This document shows positions 44,501 through 54,859 of a stretch of 64,000 bases of DNA, piece after piece (position 1 is the stretch's first letter; every line of letters starts with the position of its first letter). This DNA comes from Schistosoma mansoni (Eukaryota; Platyhelminthes; Trematoda; Strigeidida; Schistosomatidae). The notes beneath the pieces are model-generated. The model worked only from the letters and a program-made list of their open reading frames with translations. It had not been told where the DNA came from and did not search any database. Location: assembly GCF_000237925.1 (NCBI RefSeq), contig NC_031497.1, positions 3,217,295-3,281,294 of the forward strand, read 5' to 3'. The position numbers and the translations under genes are program-made.

Positions 44501-47500
44501 ATTTTCCCTGATCCAGCAAATCAGAAAACTGTGTCCGAATCACACTAACCTTATTACATAATCTAAAAACAAGAAAGTATGACCATAAAGGTGACACTTA
44601 CATAACATAATTAAAACTACGTCTAGTGAATTCAACCTCTTAGCTTTCACAATTGACTTCCCTGAAGTTTTCTGGCTCTATTTAGTAAGAAGATACGAAG
44701 AATAATATATGGCTTGAAAAACATTTACACTTAGCCATACACATGTAGGGGTGACAACATAAAAATCAATCTCCACAACAATTATAACTAGTCACTAAAC
44801 AACAAAAGGTTAACGAAATATTACAGTTGACCTAAAATGAAGTATTGATAAGTAAAGTACCTTGTCCTGATCTTTCAAGATCCGCAATCAAATTCACATA
44901 ACCATGTTGCTCTAAAAGAGATCTCAAACGGGGATATATACGCCCATCAGGCATTAGAGCTTTCGTAACACCGACTGGAATGGGTTGTCCATCATAAAGA
45001 GACCGAAGATTATTTAAAAAGAGTCCAGAATTGTGTAATATACAACCATACATGGTAGATAGAATATCACCAACAGTTATCTGATCCTCTTCTGCAACAA
45101 CTCCAGTAGGATCTACTTCTGTAACTAAATAGTGGCCATCTACTGTCTCTATACGAGCACCAAGCATTCTATTGGGGATGAAACACGATTAGTTATTTAG
45201 TTATTAATAAATCTATTATGCAAAAATCAGGAAGAAAATATAGAGATCTTACAACTCATAAAACTGTGAATATAATTCGGTTACTTAAGTAAACCATAAC
45301 AACAGAAAGAAAGGAGACATCTGAAAAGGAGTTAAATTCAACAATAATGAACACTTTTGAATCAGACACCGTAATGTAATTAAAATGTGTAAAGTTTTTC
45401 CTTCGTCTTGTAGGAGATCGGTTCTCACCCACTAACTTATAAATTTACACTCACTTCACTCATTAATTCTTAGTAACCAGACAGTAAAACCACTTCAATT
45501 AATGAGCTGCTAGTCAGTTATTGAGTCATACCTAAATGCATGGGCTTTATATTTTGACAATTAGAAGATACTAGAAATATAAGTTGAGTAAAGAAGTAAT
45601 TCTTTTCAATAAGATCTTTGTTGAAGTCTACACTAATATACATGCTTTACAATTAAGTATAGAATCAATATCAAATAAATGGTAGTGAATCAATGTAAAA
45701 ATATGATGAGTAGTTAGTTAACAAAACTTCCATAAAATTAAGATTAAAACTAAGGTGGAACTTCATAATCAGTTAATTACTAACACTGTAGTGAACGAGG
45801 ACACAAGTGGGGACAATCGAATGTATTTGAACACAAAATTACAGAACATCTTAGTAAAATCTGAGAATTATACAGTAAATACTTAATTTGCAAAATGGCA
45901 ATCAATTTCTTGATACTTGACTGTTCCTTTTGCAAATATCAGTCAATCGTCTCAGACTTCATTGTTTTTTTGTTTTCGCACCAGTCATTCTTTGTTCTCG
46001 TTTTCTTTTCTTTGATCTTAACCTTCTGCCTCCAGGCATTTCACTTTTGATTGATGATACATACTACTTATATCTATCGACATCAGTAGCACACACCACA
46101 ACACTAGTTACATAAGACTAGACATAAAAATTAAAGTTGAATATAAATATACACGTTTCATGTTACCCATAATATCAAAAATAAGTAATTAATAGAATGA
46201 GTGGAATGAAAATTAGATAATCAGATCATTCAATAGAGTAAGTTAATATTAAAATTATAAATTAAAATGTAACAAAACTGGAAAAATCGAGTAATTCGAA
46301 AATATTTTTCAGAGAAGCATGATTTTAACTTAGTAGTAATTTCACCTTAGTTTTAATTTTGACTTTATCAATTGAAAAGAATTACTGCTTCACCCAGTTT
46401 ATATTTTCAATGTTTTAATTAGAAGACACTGAAATAAATGTATGTCAAAAAGTAAAAAAATGAAATTGTGAAGTGATAGAGAAGAGGAAGTGAGTATCAT
46501 CAGAAAGAATTAAATGGGTAGAATTAAGTGAACAGAAGTATTGTATAATGGGATAAACAGCTTAGTTAGGAAAATACAACCAGAAATTCAATTCAGTCGA
46601 GAAATTTTCTGACATTTTCATGAAGTAATAGATCACATCAGGACCGCCACTGGTTTGTATTCTAAGCCATTTATGACAACGTCCCAAGCTACTGTGTTGT
46701 ATTGTTTCTAGGACCCCAACCAAGGAGTTGTAAAGGATCAATAGATGCCACTCTTGCACAGTTCTTTTCATACCACGACACCAAGTCATAAAAGATGTCG
46801 AAACACGCTGTTTCCCAAACCCAACCAAACAACCCAGTCAGCTCCCTGACCAGAAAGCACCAACACTCTTAAAAAGAACTGAGGGTAAGTCATCCGGGCC
46901 TGGTGACTTGTGACGCTCCCGCAGCTAGGGATCATTTAAATGATAATAGAACTCATCCTCGATTACATCCGAGCTGCAATCTATCAGAGCGTATGCGAAA
47001 AAAATAATACATCGCTTCCCACACTCATTTCTCCTCACTTTGGTGGATTTATATAGTCATCAAGTGCGCAAATATTCGTTTGACACTAAAAACTAAACCA
47101 TAAAGCTGAGAAACATAGTGAGTTTTGTGAAAATCTAAAATTAAGTACGAGACATTTGTAGATGATTTATAATGTAATGTGTCATACTTGCATGGAACGA
47201 ATGTAAACGCCTTAAATGTTGGAAGACACCATGTTTCATCAAGGAATTCCGTATTATCCACATTCAAATTAAAAGGAATCCGACAAACTTCACTGACAAG
47301 AGAAGAAAATATTTGAATAAGAATATCATCCCCCATAACTGACTCGGACTCCTCATAGAATGCAGCTGATAAATGCATGTTATTCAGCAATAACTTAAAT
47401 GGGAAATCCAAAGTTCCAGAATTCAATAACATACGAATAAGGAGACGCCCACGTCCTTGAGCGGTGGTGACACTACGGCACTTGTGAACCTATAAAATCA

Positions 47501-49712
47501 ATTTGATGCGAATCAACGTATGCTAAACAAAACTGCTCAATAAAATATACCAAAACGTTGCATAATTCATAAATAACAAAATAGTACCAATCTATTTATC
47601 AATAGGAAACAAACGAGAAAACAATGACAAATTATGGGGTTCTCCAGTACAGCTTTCTTTTATACCACCTATGAACACGCCCAGTTTTTAAATACACCAA
47701 ATCTACCCGTTCCTAAACCTCCATCATTTCCCACTTCTGGTATATTAATCCATCTGGCTGAAAAAACTAATTAACATGATAAAAGTAAACTCTGGTAGTT
47801 TGCTTAGTTGTTTCAAACCTTTATGCTTAATAGTAAGTCAAACTTACCATGGATTATGCCTTTCTTGTATAAAGCTTAAATTTTAAAGCGACATGGTAGA
47901 AGGGCTTCTAATACTTAATCACTAACCATATGTTTATTAAATAATACAAGACTAAGATTTGACTGTTAATCCCGAATACCATTATGAGCATGTTAGTTCA
48001 AATTGTTGTAAATAGCTGACATTTAATCAAATAAATTGAGTACAAACAGGCACGTAACTAAGACCTCACATATAAAAAAGTCGCAAGTCTACGAAAACAA
48101 TCTTATCTGAATGTTTATCATTTGTATCAGCATATCAAGTGTATTAGATGTCGGCGGACCGATCACAATATCCGAAATACTCAACCAAGAAAGAAATTGA
48201 CAGAATATTTTCATCAAATATAAATCAAGTTGTTAAAGTAAAATAAAAGAACAAAATAAACTTAATATGGAAATCAGTGGACAAGGATAAACAGGATAGT
48301 AAGTTGATTTATATAGATATATATCGACAGTAAATAAGTTTATTTGTACTTTCCATGCGTGAATAAACCAATGACTCAGTAATTCAGGTACCGGTGGTCT
48401 CAATGTGTTAGCTATTTTGGTAACCATGTCGTAATTACATAGTATGACAGAATGAACTAGCATAAAATGCGCTAATATGCATACGTATGTTTATAAAATA
48501 TCTCCGTCATAGAAATAGACTATAAAATATCGTGACTGCTAGGATGAAATGTTTAGACTACATAATATGGTTGGTAGAGAACAAAGGTGATGCGGTTAAA
48601 GTTTCCGAAATGTGACCGAGAGAGAAGAGAATAGTTCCTCAAGCTATGTCACAAATATCCTGGACTTACCTGTTCCCAAACAAATATGACTGGGTTTATT
48701 TCCTGTTATTCAGTTGCAGAATGAAATGAACCAGACTCAAAGCCATCTAACAGACTAGGATGACAAAACAAGGCTGAAGAATGATAGAATAAGTACAAAA
48801 ATAAGCTTGTTTCTTACATAAGACCCTTGAAACTGGAGAAAAATGAGAAGATTCTGGCAAACTTATGCTCTTTACCAAACCACTTTGAAGAATTTTGGTA
48901 GGTCTCACTTTGACATATTGTTCTATTTAAAAAAAATGTACAACTATACATGTTTAATGCCGTTTAAAGAGCATATTTAGATGAGTAACTGAACAATTAG
49001 TCTGATTCCTGTCAGTCTTAAATGTGATACATGAAATCGAGAGTAAGGTTACGGACTTGTATGAAAATATGGAAAGAACGTGCCATATCAAATATATGTT
49101 AAGAGTATTCTATGTAAAAACAGATTCATGTAATACAGTTACCCAATCTTCTTATTTTGGGGAAGCCACCAAAAGTTTGAGGTTTCTGTGCCATTTACCC
49201 TAAATTTTCTATACAGGCTTCCCCAATATAGGGAGATTGGGTATTCAACTGCTTAAGAAACCACTTAGGATCATCAACAACTTGGCTACTAATACCGTTC
49301 ACCCGTATATTACATTTGAATTGTTTGAAGCGATTGTTACGCATATGTGTAAATACCACGGTATATGAACATATATGTACTCATATTAACGATTGCAATT
49401 GTTAACATGCATTAGCAATAAATGGGTTGCTAACTGAATACCACTTACACGATTAACTGCCTCCAAATAACTTGGGTGGACAAATGTTTCCCATTTTTCG
49501 CAAATGCGTGGAATGTTTTTCATCCAGTTCCAATAATCCTTCCGCTTTATAAGGCGATGACTACACTTTAGTCCCATGCGTAGGACAGATTCTACAGCCT
49601 CACATAAACTTTGTAAAAATTGAGTTTCATCCGTAACACTTTCGTCATTAGCTTTATGAAAGCTGAGGATGCATGACTTAACTTGTTCGAAGAAAATAGG
49701 TTTTTGTACCAT
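41321..49712 (-). CDS. RUN - PDZ-like - PTB/PID domain protein, five exons visible
   Basis: Minus-strand exons at 49449-49712, about 47180-47489, 44861-45168, 42921-43097 and 41321-41595 build one protein. Residues 1 to about 190 look like a RUN domain (LCEAVESVLRMGLK, then AQGRGRLLIRMLLN). Next is a PDZ-like segment (GHYLVTEVDPTGVVAEEDQI, then TVGDIL), then a PTB/PID domain (WYHFRYIGQCEV, then YFAYIAGE and HFTCYVFESMDKEEARRII), ending FDRTHWTL and a stop. RUN domains bind small GTPases of the Rab/Rap type. PTB domains bind NPxY-type tails. A trafficking or signalling adaptor is therefore inferred. The ATG at 49710-49712 is the best visible start. The join between the second and third exons does not keep phase as drawn, so an exon may be missing. 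I do not recognise a named homologue. Confidence 0.75.
41727..42239 (-). repeat. ~0.5-kb retroposed repeat C, copy 2, with 15-bp target duplication
   Basis: The direct repeat GAACCCACAATTTAT lies at 41712-41726 and 42240-42254 and brackets the unit exactly. The minus-strand 3' end is an AAATAAATAAAT-type tail. A tail plus a long target duplication is the mark of LINE-driven retroposition. The element lies within the last intron of the RUN/PTB gene. Confidence 0.88.
42255..42640. other. GC-richer segment with CCAAT inverted repeat, LTR- or promoter-like
   Basis: On the minus strand, GCGCTGATTGGTTATTTCTT is followed by GGCCAATCAGCG (an inverted pair of CCAAT boxes). Further on come AAACCATAAATATAC (TATA-like) and a TTGGGGACTTGTTGAG segment. 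This arrangement resembles the U3 of an LTR or a pol II promoter. I found no matching partner or target duplication. Confidence 0.35.
42868..42894. repeat. (TA)n microsatellite
   Basis: A TA tract of about 24 bp just downstream of the donor of the 42921-43097 exon (minus strand). Confidence 0.85.
42921..43097 (-). CDS. RUN/PTB gene exon: first half of PTB domain
   Basis: A CCACTAG acceptor gives a phase-1 entry that matches the previous exon. The donor is ATTAG|GTAAAT. It encodes VHIIDNSKFLNQEPWYHFRY, then IGQCEVGSSGGVNFINQSIV and a helix. It matches the first strand (FxVxYLGxxxV) and first helix of PTB domains. Confidence 0.82.
43098..43985. other. Intron, nothing recognised
   Basis: AT-rich intron of the RUN/PTB gene with no supported feature. 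Confidence 0.35.
43990..44235 (+). repeat. Hammerhead SINE (GCACUG subfamily), decayed core
   Basis: Has ATCGTGGATTGGTTGAAATT, a box A-like CTCAGTGGTATAGAGGTTAA, a CACTGCTGAGTCCC core that has lost bases, ACGGCCGTCCAGTGCTTCC and the CAACAGCTTCCACAACC tail. It cannot form a complete hammerhead. Confidence 0.75.
44236..44860. other. Intron, nothing recognised
   Basis: AT-rich intron of the RUN/PTB gene. Confidence 0.35.
44861..45168 (-). CDS. RUN/PTB gene exon: PDZ-like segment
   Basis: Follows a CCCCAATAG acceptor in phase 2 and ends CAAG|GTACTT in phase 1. It encodes RIETVDGHYLVTEVDPTGVV, then EDQITVGDILSTMYG, a LRSLYDGQPIPVGVTK strand and a C-terminal LEQHGYVNLIADLE helix. The V-x-E-V-x-P-x-G-V-A, then I-x-x-G-D-I-L pattern is PDZ-like, although the usual G-L-G-F carboxylate loop is not evident. 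Confidence 0.75.
45169..45782. other. Intron, nothing recognised
   Basis: AT-rich. The missing RUN-to-PDZ coding sequence, if any, would have to lie between 45169 and about 47180, but no exon is convincing. Confidence 0.35.
45787..46100 (+). mobile_element. Solo LTR (family S, copy 3) with ACAC target duplication
   Basis: 314 bp, begins TG and ends CA, flanked by ACAC at 45783-45786 and 46101-46104. It aligns with the copies at 7456 and 9790. A fossil with no internal region. It lies in an intron of the RUN/PTB gene. Confidence 0.72.
46560..46995 (-). mobile_element. Probable LINE RT fragment, decayed
   Basis: The minus-strand translation at about 46850-46915 reads HKSPGPDDLPSVLFKSVGAF, resembling the K-S-P-G-P-D-G-I-P finger motif of LINE reverse transcriptases. 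An 88-codon frame downstream (46562-46828) gives no family match and is treated as part of the same relic. Confidence 0.5.
47180..47489 (-). CDS. RUN/PTB gene exon: second half of RUN domain
   Basis: A GATTTTATAG acceptor, phase 0. It encodes VHKCRSVTTAQGRGRLLIRM, then LLNSGTLDFPFKLLLNN and FLDETWCLPTFKAFTFVP. The Q-G-R-G-R-L-L-I-R and following helices fit the RUN fold. The donor is uncertain: a GC-type T|GCAAGT occurs at about 47190, otherwise the frame stays open to about 47049. Confidence 0.75.
47490..49448. other. Intron, nothing recognised
   Basis: AT-rich intron of the RUN/PTB gene. Repeated GGGGAAGCC-type inverted segments near 49155 and 49215 (CTTCTTATTTTGGGGAAGCC and GGCTTCCCCAATATAGGGAG) could form a hairpin. 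No gene. Confidence 0.4.
49449..49712 (-). CDS. RUN/PTB gene first visible exon: start of RUN domain
   Basis: The ATG at 49710-49712 opens MVQKPIFFEQVKSCILSFHK, then FLQSLCEAVESVLRMGLK and WNWMKNIPRICEKWETF. The exon ends AATCGT|GTAAGT in phase 0. The L-C-x-A-x-E-x-V-L-x-H/M-G-L-K pattern is the conserved first block of RUN domains. An in-frame extension upstream of the ATG reaches an AG at about 49739, so an upstream exon is possible. Confidence 0.8.
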
Positions 49713-49916
49713 CGTATTGTATTCCCGCCTAATCAATCTGCGCGATCAATCTACAATTTTTGTTGAGTTGATTTAGCTTAAATCATCTCTATTGAGATTC
49801 AAGTCAATGAAGTAGTATATGATCTCCAAATATAAGGAGATACGCAAAGACGAAGAAACCGTATGTTAGTCAACAGGATAAGCCTGTGAAAGACTTCAAT
49901 ATTTGATTTTCAATAG
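49713..49916. other. 5' flank of the RUN/PTB gene, nothing recognised
   Basis: Short sequence between the RUN/PTB start and the first LTR. A promoter would be expected here, but no motif stands out. Confidence 0.35.
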
Positions 49917-50244
49917 TGAAGATACGGCTAGTATTCTAACTTTACAATTAGCTACCAGTAGCACCTTCTATAATCGAAACCCTTTTGGTCAAATGGAAAC
50001 CAGAAGTCAGACGAGAAGAGGCAGGAAAGATATATTTGATACGTTACCAATATATCGAGAGGCGTTCGTTCTTAACTGACTATTGAAACGTAGGAGCAGT
50101 GTCCCACGCCGAGTTGCAACGTGATCTGGTGCGGATGCATGACCGAAAGCCTTCAGTTAAACAAGTCCACTTAAACAACGTGGTCAGCATCCAATGTCGA
50201 ACACTTAGTAAGCTATTGATTTTGGGGAATTATTTACAGCTACA
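49917..50244 (-). repeat. 3' LTR of the old Ty3-like element
   Basis: 328 bp, TG...CA on the minus strand. It pairs with 54533-54859. The adjacent polypurine tract on the inner side identifies it as the 3' LTR. Confidence 0.85.
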
Positions 50245-50965
50245 GATCACTCCCCCCCCCTAGTGAGGTAGTGATGCCCCTAAGACGTGACCAGCCAGAA
50301 GTTTAAACCCAACGAGTTTGTCGTTGGCAAACACTCTTCTGATAGCTTGCTTCGTTTAGCAGCGTCTGGTCGTCTTTCCTTAAACTAAGGGACCATGAGG
50401 TACAACACAACAATAAAGAAATAAAATACAATGAAAATTTCGGTTCCTTGGGAAACATCGTCGTTCTTTTCCAGCCGTCCTGGAAAAGAGAAAAAATAAA
50501 ACGTGTGAGTGCATGTCAAAAATACACTCGTACTTGAGTAAGGACACAAGATGAGCGACAAAAAAAATAAATAAACTAATACACTTGCAAACAGCGTAAA
50601 AGCGATCGGAAAACAAATGGTTTTTTTGGGTTTTTTTTATATATAAAAAAAATATAAATACGCTCAAAAAAAGATAAAAATGTTTTGTTTTTTTGTTTTT
50701 TTTAGATAAAAAAAATGAGCATATTAAAAAATTATTTTTTATCATAAACAATGAAAAGGGAATTTGAGATAGAGCTTGTGTCCTACGTGCAATAGTCGTT
50801 AAGATGTTCTGGAAATCTTACTCTTCTTCCAGAACGCGTTGTTTTAGGTTTATCTATCGACGTTGACGAAGTATCAAGTTGTGTGTCGGTTGTCGTGTAG
50901 GGTACTGCGAGTGTAGGAGCCGTGTCGTACGATTGTACCGAAGGAAATTCGACGTAGCTAGGGTT
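50245..50965 (-). other. Untranslated region of the old Ty3-like element
   Basis: Between the integrase end and the 3' LTR. Contains long A/T homopolymer-rich tracts (50560-50740) and no conserved coding sequence. Confidence 0.5.
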
Positions 50966-52744
50966 TCATTCTAAGTACGCTGCTTTGAGTCGATCGATAC
51001 TGATGCTATCGTTCGCGCCGTTCTTATCAACTACATAGCACTTGGGTTCGCGTTGAAGAACTTTGAAGGGTCCTTCGTATGCTGATTCGAGAGGTCGTCG
51101 ATGTGAGTCTCGACGAACGAAGACGTGTGTACTATGTCGTAAGTCAGGTTGAACGAAAACATCAGTTGATTGAGGTCGAGTGTGAGCAGGTTTAACTGAA
51201 CGCATAGCGTTTGTAAGCCTACTCGTGTAAGATTTTAGATCCATGTTCAATGAAGAAGCTGAAGGATCTACGAATTCTCCTGGAAGTCGGAGTGTCGTTC
51301 CGTAAACGAGTTGAGATAGTGTATCCAATGTCAGCTTTCACTGCATTTCGGATACCTAGCAAGACGAGTGGAAGAGCGTCTGTCCACTGTGAAGCGTTTG
51401 CAGCTGATAATGAAGCTTTAAGTTGTCTATGAAAACGTTCTACCAACCCGTTTGCTTGTGTGTGGTATGCTGTCGTTCGGAAGCCCGTGATTCCTAAAAG
51501 TGAGGTCAGAAAACGGAAAAGTTCAGATTCGAACTGGCGTCCGCGGTCTGTAGTGATGGTTGAAGGGCAGCCGAAATTTGCTACCCATCGTTCGACGAAA
51601 GCGCGAGCCACTGTTTCAGCAGTAATGTCCTTAATCGGTACTGCTTCTGGCCATCGAGTAAAACGGTCTACGCATGTTAAGAGATATGAGTATCCGTTTG
51701 AGCCGGGTAAGGGTCCTACCAAATCTAGATGAACGTGGTCGAAACGAGCGTTTTGAAAGAGCCTAAGGGACATTTGTTGTGTCTTATGACCTTAGATTTC
51801 TGACAGCTTACACAGGAGCGTGCCCACTCCCTCACGTCTTTAATCATGCCAGGCCAACAAAAGCGTTCGGCTATAAGTTTGACTGTTGCACGAGCACCTG
51901 GATGAGAAAGATTGTGCAACGTATTGAAGACGTTGCGTCGATAATGTTTTGGTACGATGGGACGGTCCCTACCTGTAGATGTGTCGCAAAGTAAGGTTTC
52001 CTTACCTGTTCCCATCTGCTTAATACTTAGTTTAAGAGTTGTCGAGGATAACTCATGCTGAAGATCAATGTCTTCTTTTTGAAGCTGAGCGAGTTTAAGA
52101 AGGTCGATTCCTTGGAAACTGTTCAAGGAAATTATTCGAGACAAGGCGTCTGCGACTACATTGTTAGCTCCAGAAATGTGTTGTATGTCTGAAGTTAACT
52201 GCGAAATGTAGTCGAGTTGTCGAGACTCTCGCGGTGAGTACTTGTCTGAAGATGAACTTAAAGAGAAGGTAAGAGGTTTGTGATCGGTAAAAAATGTGAA
52301 TTCTCTTCCCTCGATGGAATGTTGGAAATGCCGTACAGCACAATACATAGCTAGGAGTTCCCTACCGAACGTGCTGCACCTAGATTCCGCGTCTAGCAAC
52401 CGTCTCGAGAAAAATCCTAAAGGTTGCCAAGAGTTGTTAACCCATTGTTGTAAGACTCCTCCGATTGCTGAGTCGGATGCGTCTACGGCGATACTAGTGG
52501 GCGCTTGAGTGTCCTGATGAGCAAGCAGGGTTGCCTTAGCGATGTGTTCCTCAACTGTGGAGAATGCTTTACGGGCTGTGTCGTCTAAACTAATTGATTT
52601 TGCATTTCCACGAAGTTGGTCGGTTAACGGTTTCATAAGAGATGCGCATTTAGGTATGAACCGTCTGTAGAAACTTACAAGTCCGTTGAAAGTTCGCGAC
52701 TGCTTGATCGTGGTCAGTTCTGGGTTATCCAGAATGGCCGCCAC
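50966..52744 (-). pseudogene. RNase H and integrase part of the old Ty3-like element
   Basis: Recognised from RNase H-like TDHKPLTFSL and an integrase zinc region and catalytic core ([20 protein letters not shown]). It is the pol 3' part of a fossil element. It is not a host gene. Confidence 0.85.
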
Positions 52745-53500
52745 TTTGCTTCTAAGGGGTCGGATGCCTTGGGCATCACTACTGTGTCCTAAGAAGTCTA
52801 AGGAGTTGGTTCCGATTTGGCATTTCTGAATGTTTGCAGTAATGCCATGCCTTTGGAGTCGATCGAAAACAATGTCCAGATGCTTGAGATGTGATTCTCT
52901 GTCTAGACTTGCTATGAGACAGTCATCAACATACGCATGTACAAAGTTAAGATCTCGGAAGACGTCGTCTATGAACCTTTGGAAAGTTTGAGCCGCATTT
53001 CTTAAGCAAAAAAGGCATTCGAAAGAATTCGTAAAGACCGAAAGGAGTGATGATGGCGGTTTTAGGAACGTCGTCAGGTGCCATCGGTATCCCTGAGTAT
53101 TTGTCGAGTAATGATTGATATAGGGGGTCTATGGTGTGCCTAATCGTGACTGGCGATAATCTGCAACCAGAAAAAAGAGTTACGCAAACAGATAACTTAG
53201 TGTTTCCGTCTATTAACCTTCGTGAGCGTGTGTCGATGAGTAGATTGTGGTATTGTAACAGGTCTATACCAATGATTGGCATAGAGACATCTGCAACAAT
53301 AAAAATCCAGTGTATGGGTTTGCGTAAACCCACGTTAAGGTAGACGTACCTTTTACCATATGTAGCGATCGGCTTTCTGTTTGCCGCCTATAAACTTAAA
53401 ACAGACTCTTGAAGTCTGTCGTTGAAGTTCGCGGGAAGAACGCTAACTTCTGCGCCGGTGTCGACGAGGTAGCGAACTTTCGTCGTCACATCAGTGACAT
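52745..53500 (-). pseudogene. Protease/reverse transcriptase part of the old Ty3-like element
   Basis: Retains protease-like and RT sequence with the family's TPFGLYEFFRMPF block. A broken fossil. Confidence 0.75.
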
Positions 53501-54420
53501 ATAACAGGCGGCTGTGTTCGCCTGCTACGGTTGCCGTTAACGCGTGCCGGCTGGGAAGTTTCCCGAACTGTTTTTCGTGTCATTCGATTTTCAGGTCGGA
53601 TAATTGCAGGGTTTTCTGCAATTTCTGGAAGACTTACCGTACTGGTTATGATACCAGCACCAGTCGGGGTTGTCTGTCTCTCGACCACGAGGGACAGATC
53701 GCTTACGTGAAACGCTCCTACGTGAGGATTTCGACCGACTACGGTCATTGCGAAATCGAAGGTAGCGTGTGAGAGTACGACATGATTCAGAGATGTCATT
53801 CGGGGTCGTTTGAGGCTTTTCTTTGACTGAAATGACCTCAGCGTTAAGAGACTTCGTTATTTCCAAGATGCGATCGGCAGATGCAGCTAGTTCGTCTACG
53901 GCGTTGTTTCGGAACGAAATGAGCACTGCCTGCACCTGGTTCGGGAGTTTAGACAAGAAAAGTTGTTTGAATAGGCCATCGTCGAACGTTCTTTGATCTA
54001 TTACTTCTCTCATCCTTAACAACATGTCCGTCGCGGAACCATGTTGCAGGTCGATATTGTTAAGTAGTTGGTCTAACCGTTGTCGATCAGTTAGATCTCC
54101 GCGTTTTAGAATCGACCGTTTGAGAGTTTCGTAAAGTTCCGGAACATCACTAGTAAACATACTAGGTGCTACGTACCTGTTGAATTCGCGCGGTAGCGCC
54201 TTAACTACCGTGAGGAATTGCGTGCGCGAGTCTGTGATTCCGTGCCCGCAAAAGTCTGCTTCTGCGTAGCAGAACCAGGACTCAATATTGTCAGGCCAAA
54301 AAGGCGTTAACTGAATCGAAGGTGGGGGAATAGATTGTAACTTAAAAACCTTAGGTGTCTGTTCCGTTATAGTATTATTAGGACGAGAAATATATAATTA
54401 AAATATATCCGAAAAAAGGT
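53501..54420 (-). pseudogene. Gag-like part of the old Ty3-like element
   Basis: A capsid-type helical region (LLNNIDLQHGSATDMLLRMR) and a following Arg/Ser-rich tail mark it as gag. A fossil. Confidence 0.7.
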
Positions 54421-54532
54421 ATATCACAATATATATAAATCAAATAAAGAAAAATAATTAATAATGAAGTTCCAAAAGGAACAGACTCACAGTTTATGCG
54501 CTTAGTGTACCAGATCACGTCAGGTTCACCAC

Positions 54533-54859
54533 TGAAGATACGACTAGTATTCTGACTTTACAACCTGCTACCAGTAGCATCTTCTATATTCGAAGCCTTC
54601 CCCAACCAATCGAAATCAGAATCAGACGAGAAGAGGTAGGAAAGATATATTTGATACGTTATCAATATATCGCGAAGCCTTTATTCTAAGCTGGCTAGTG
54701 AACGTAGGAGCTGTGTCCCACGCTGTGTCGAAACGTGATCTGGTACGGATGCATGACCGAAAGCCTTCAGTTAAACAAGTCCACTTAATACGATGTGGTC
54801 AGCATCCAATGTCGAACACTCAATGAGCTATTGATTTTGGGGAATTGTTTACAGATACA
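54533..54859 (-). repeat. 5' LTR of the old Ty3-like element
   Basis: 327 bp partner of 49917-50244. The primer-binding site would lie just inside, at about 54515-54531. Confidence 0.85.

Larger units (their letters stand above)
49917..54859 (-). mobile_element. Ty3/gypsy-like LTR retrotransposon, old copy
   Basis: A fossil element on the minus strand bounded by LTRs at 49917-50244 and 54533-54859. From 5' to 3' (right to left) it has a gag-like part, protease and reverse transcriptase, RNase H, then integrase with an HHCC-type zinc region. This is the Ty3 order. The LTRs differ at many positions and no clear target duplication was found, so the insertion is old or its ends have rearranged. 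The coding region is broken in several places. A polypurine stretch with a C-run on the plus strand lies next to the 3' LTR at about 50250-50263. Confidence 0.88.

Noticed and set aside
46562-46828. 88-codon minus-strand frame as a missing RUN/PTB exon
   Set aside because: It has no splice sites with suitable phase and lies beside a LINE RT motif, so it is treated as part of a mobile-element relic.
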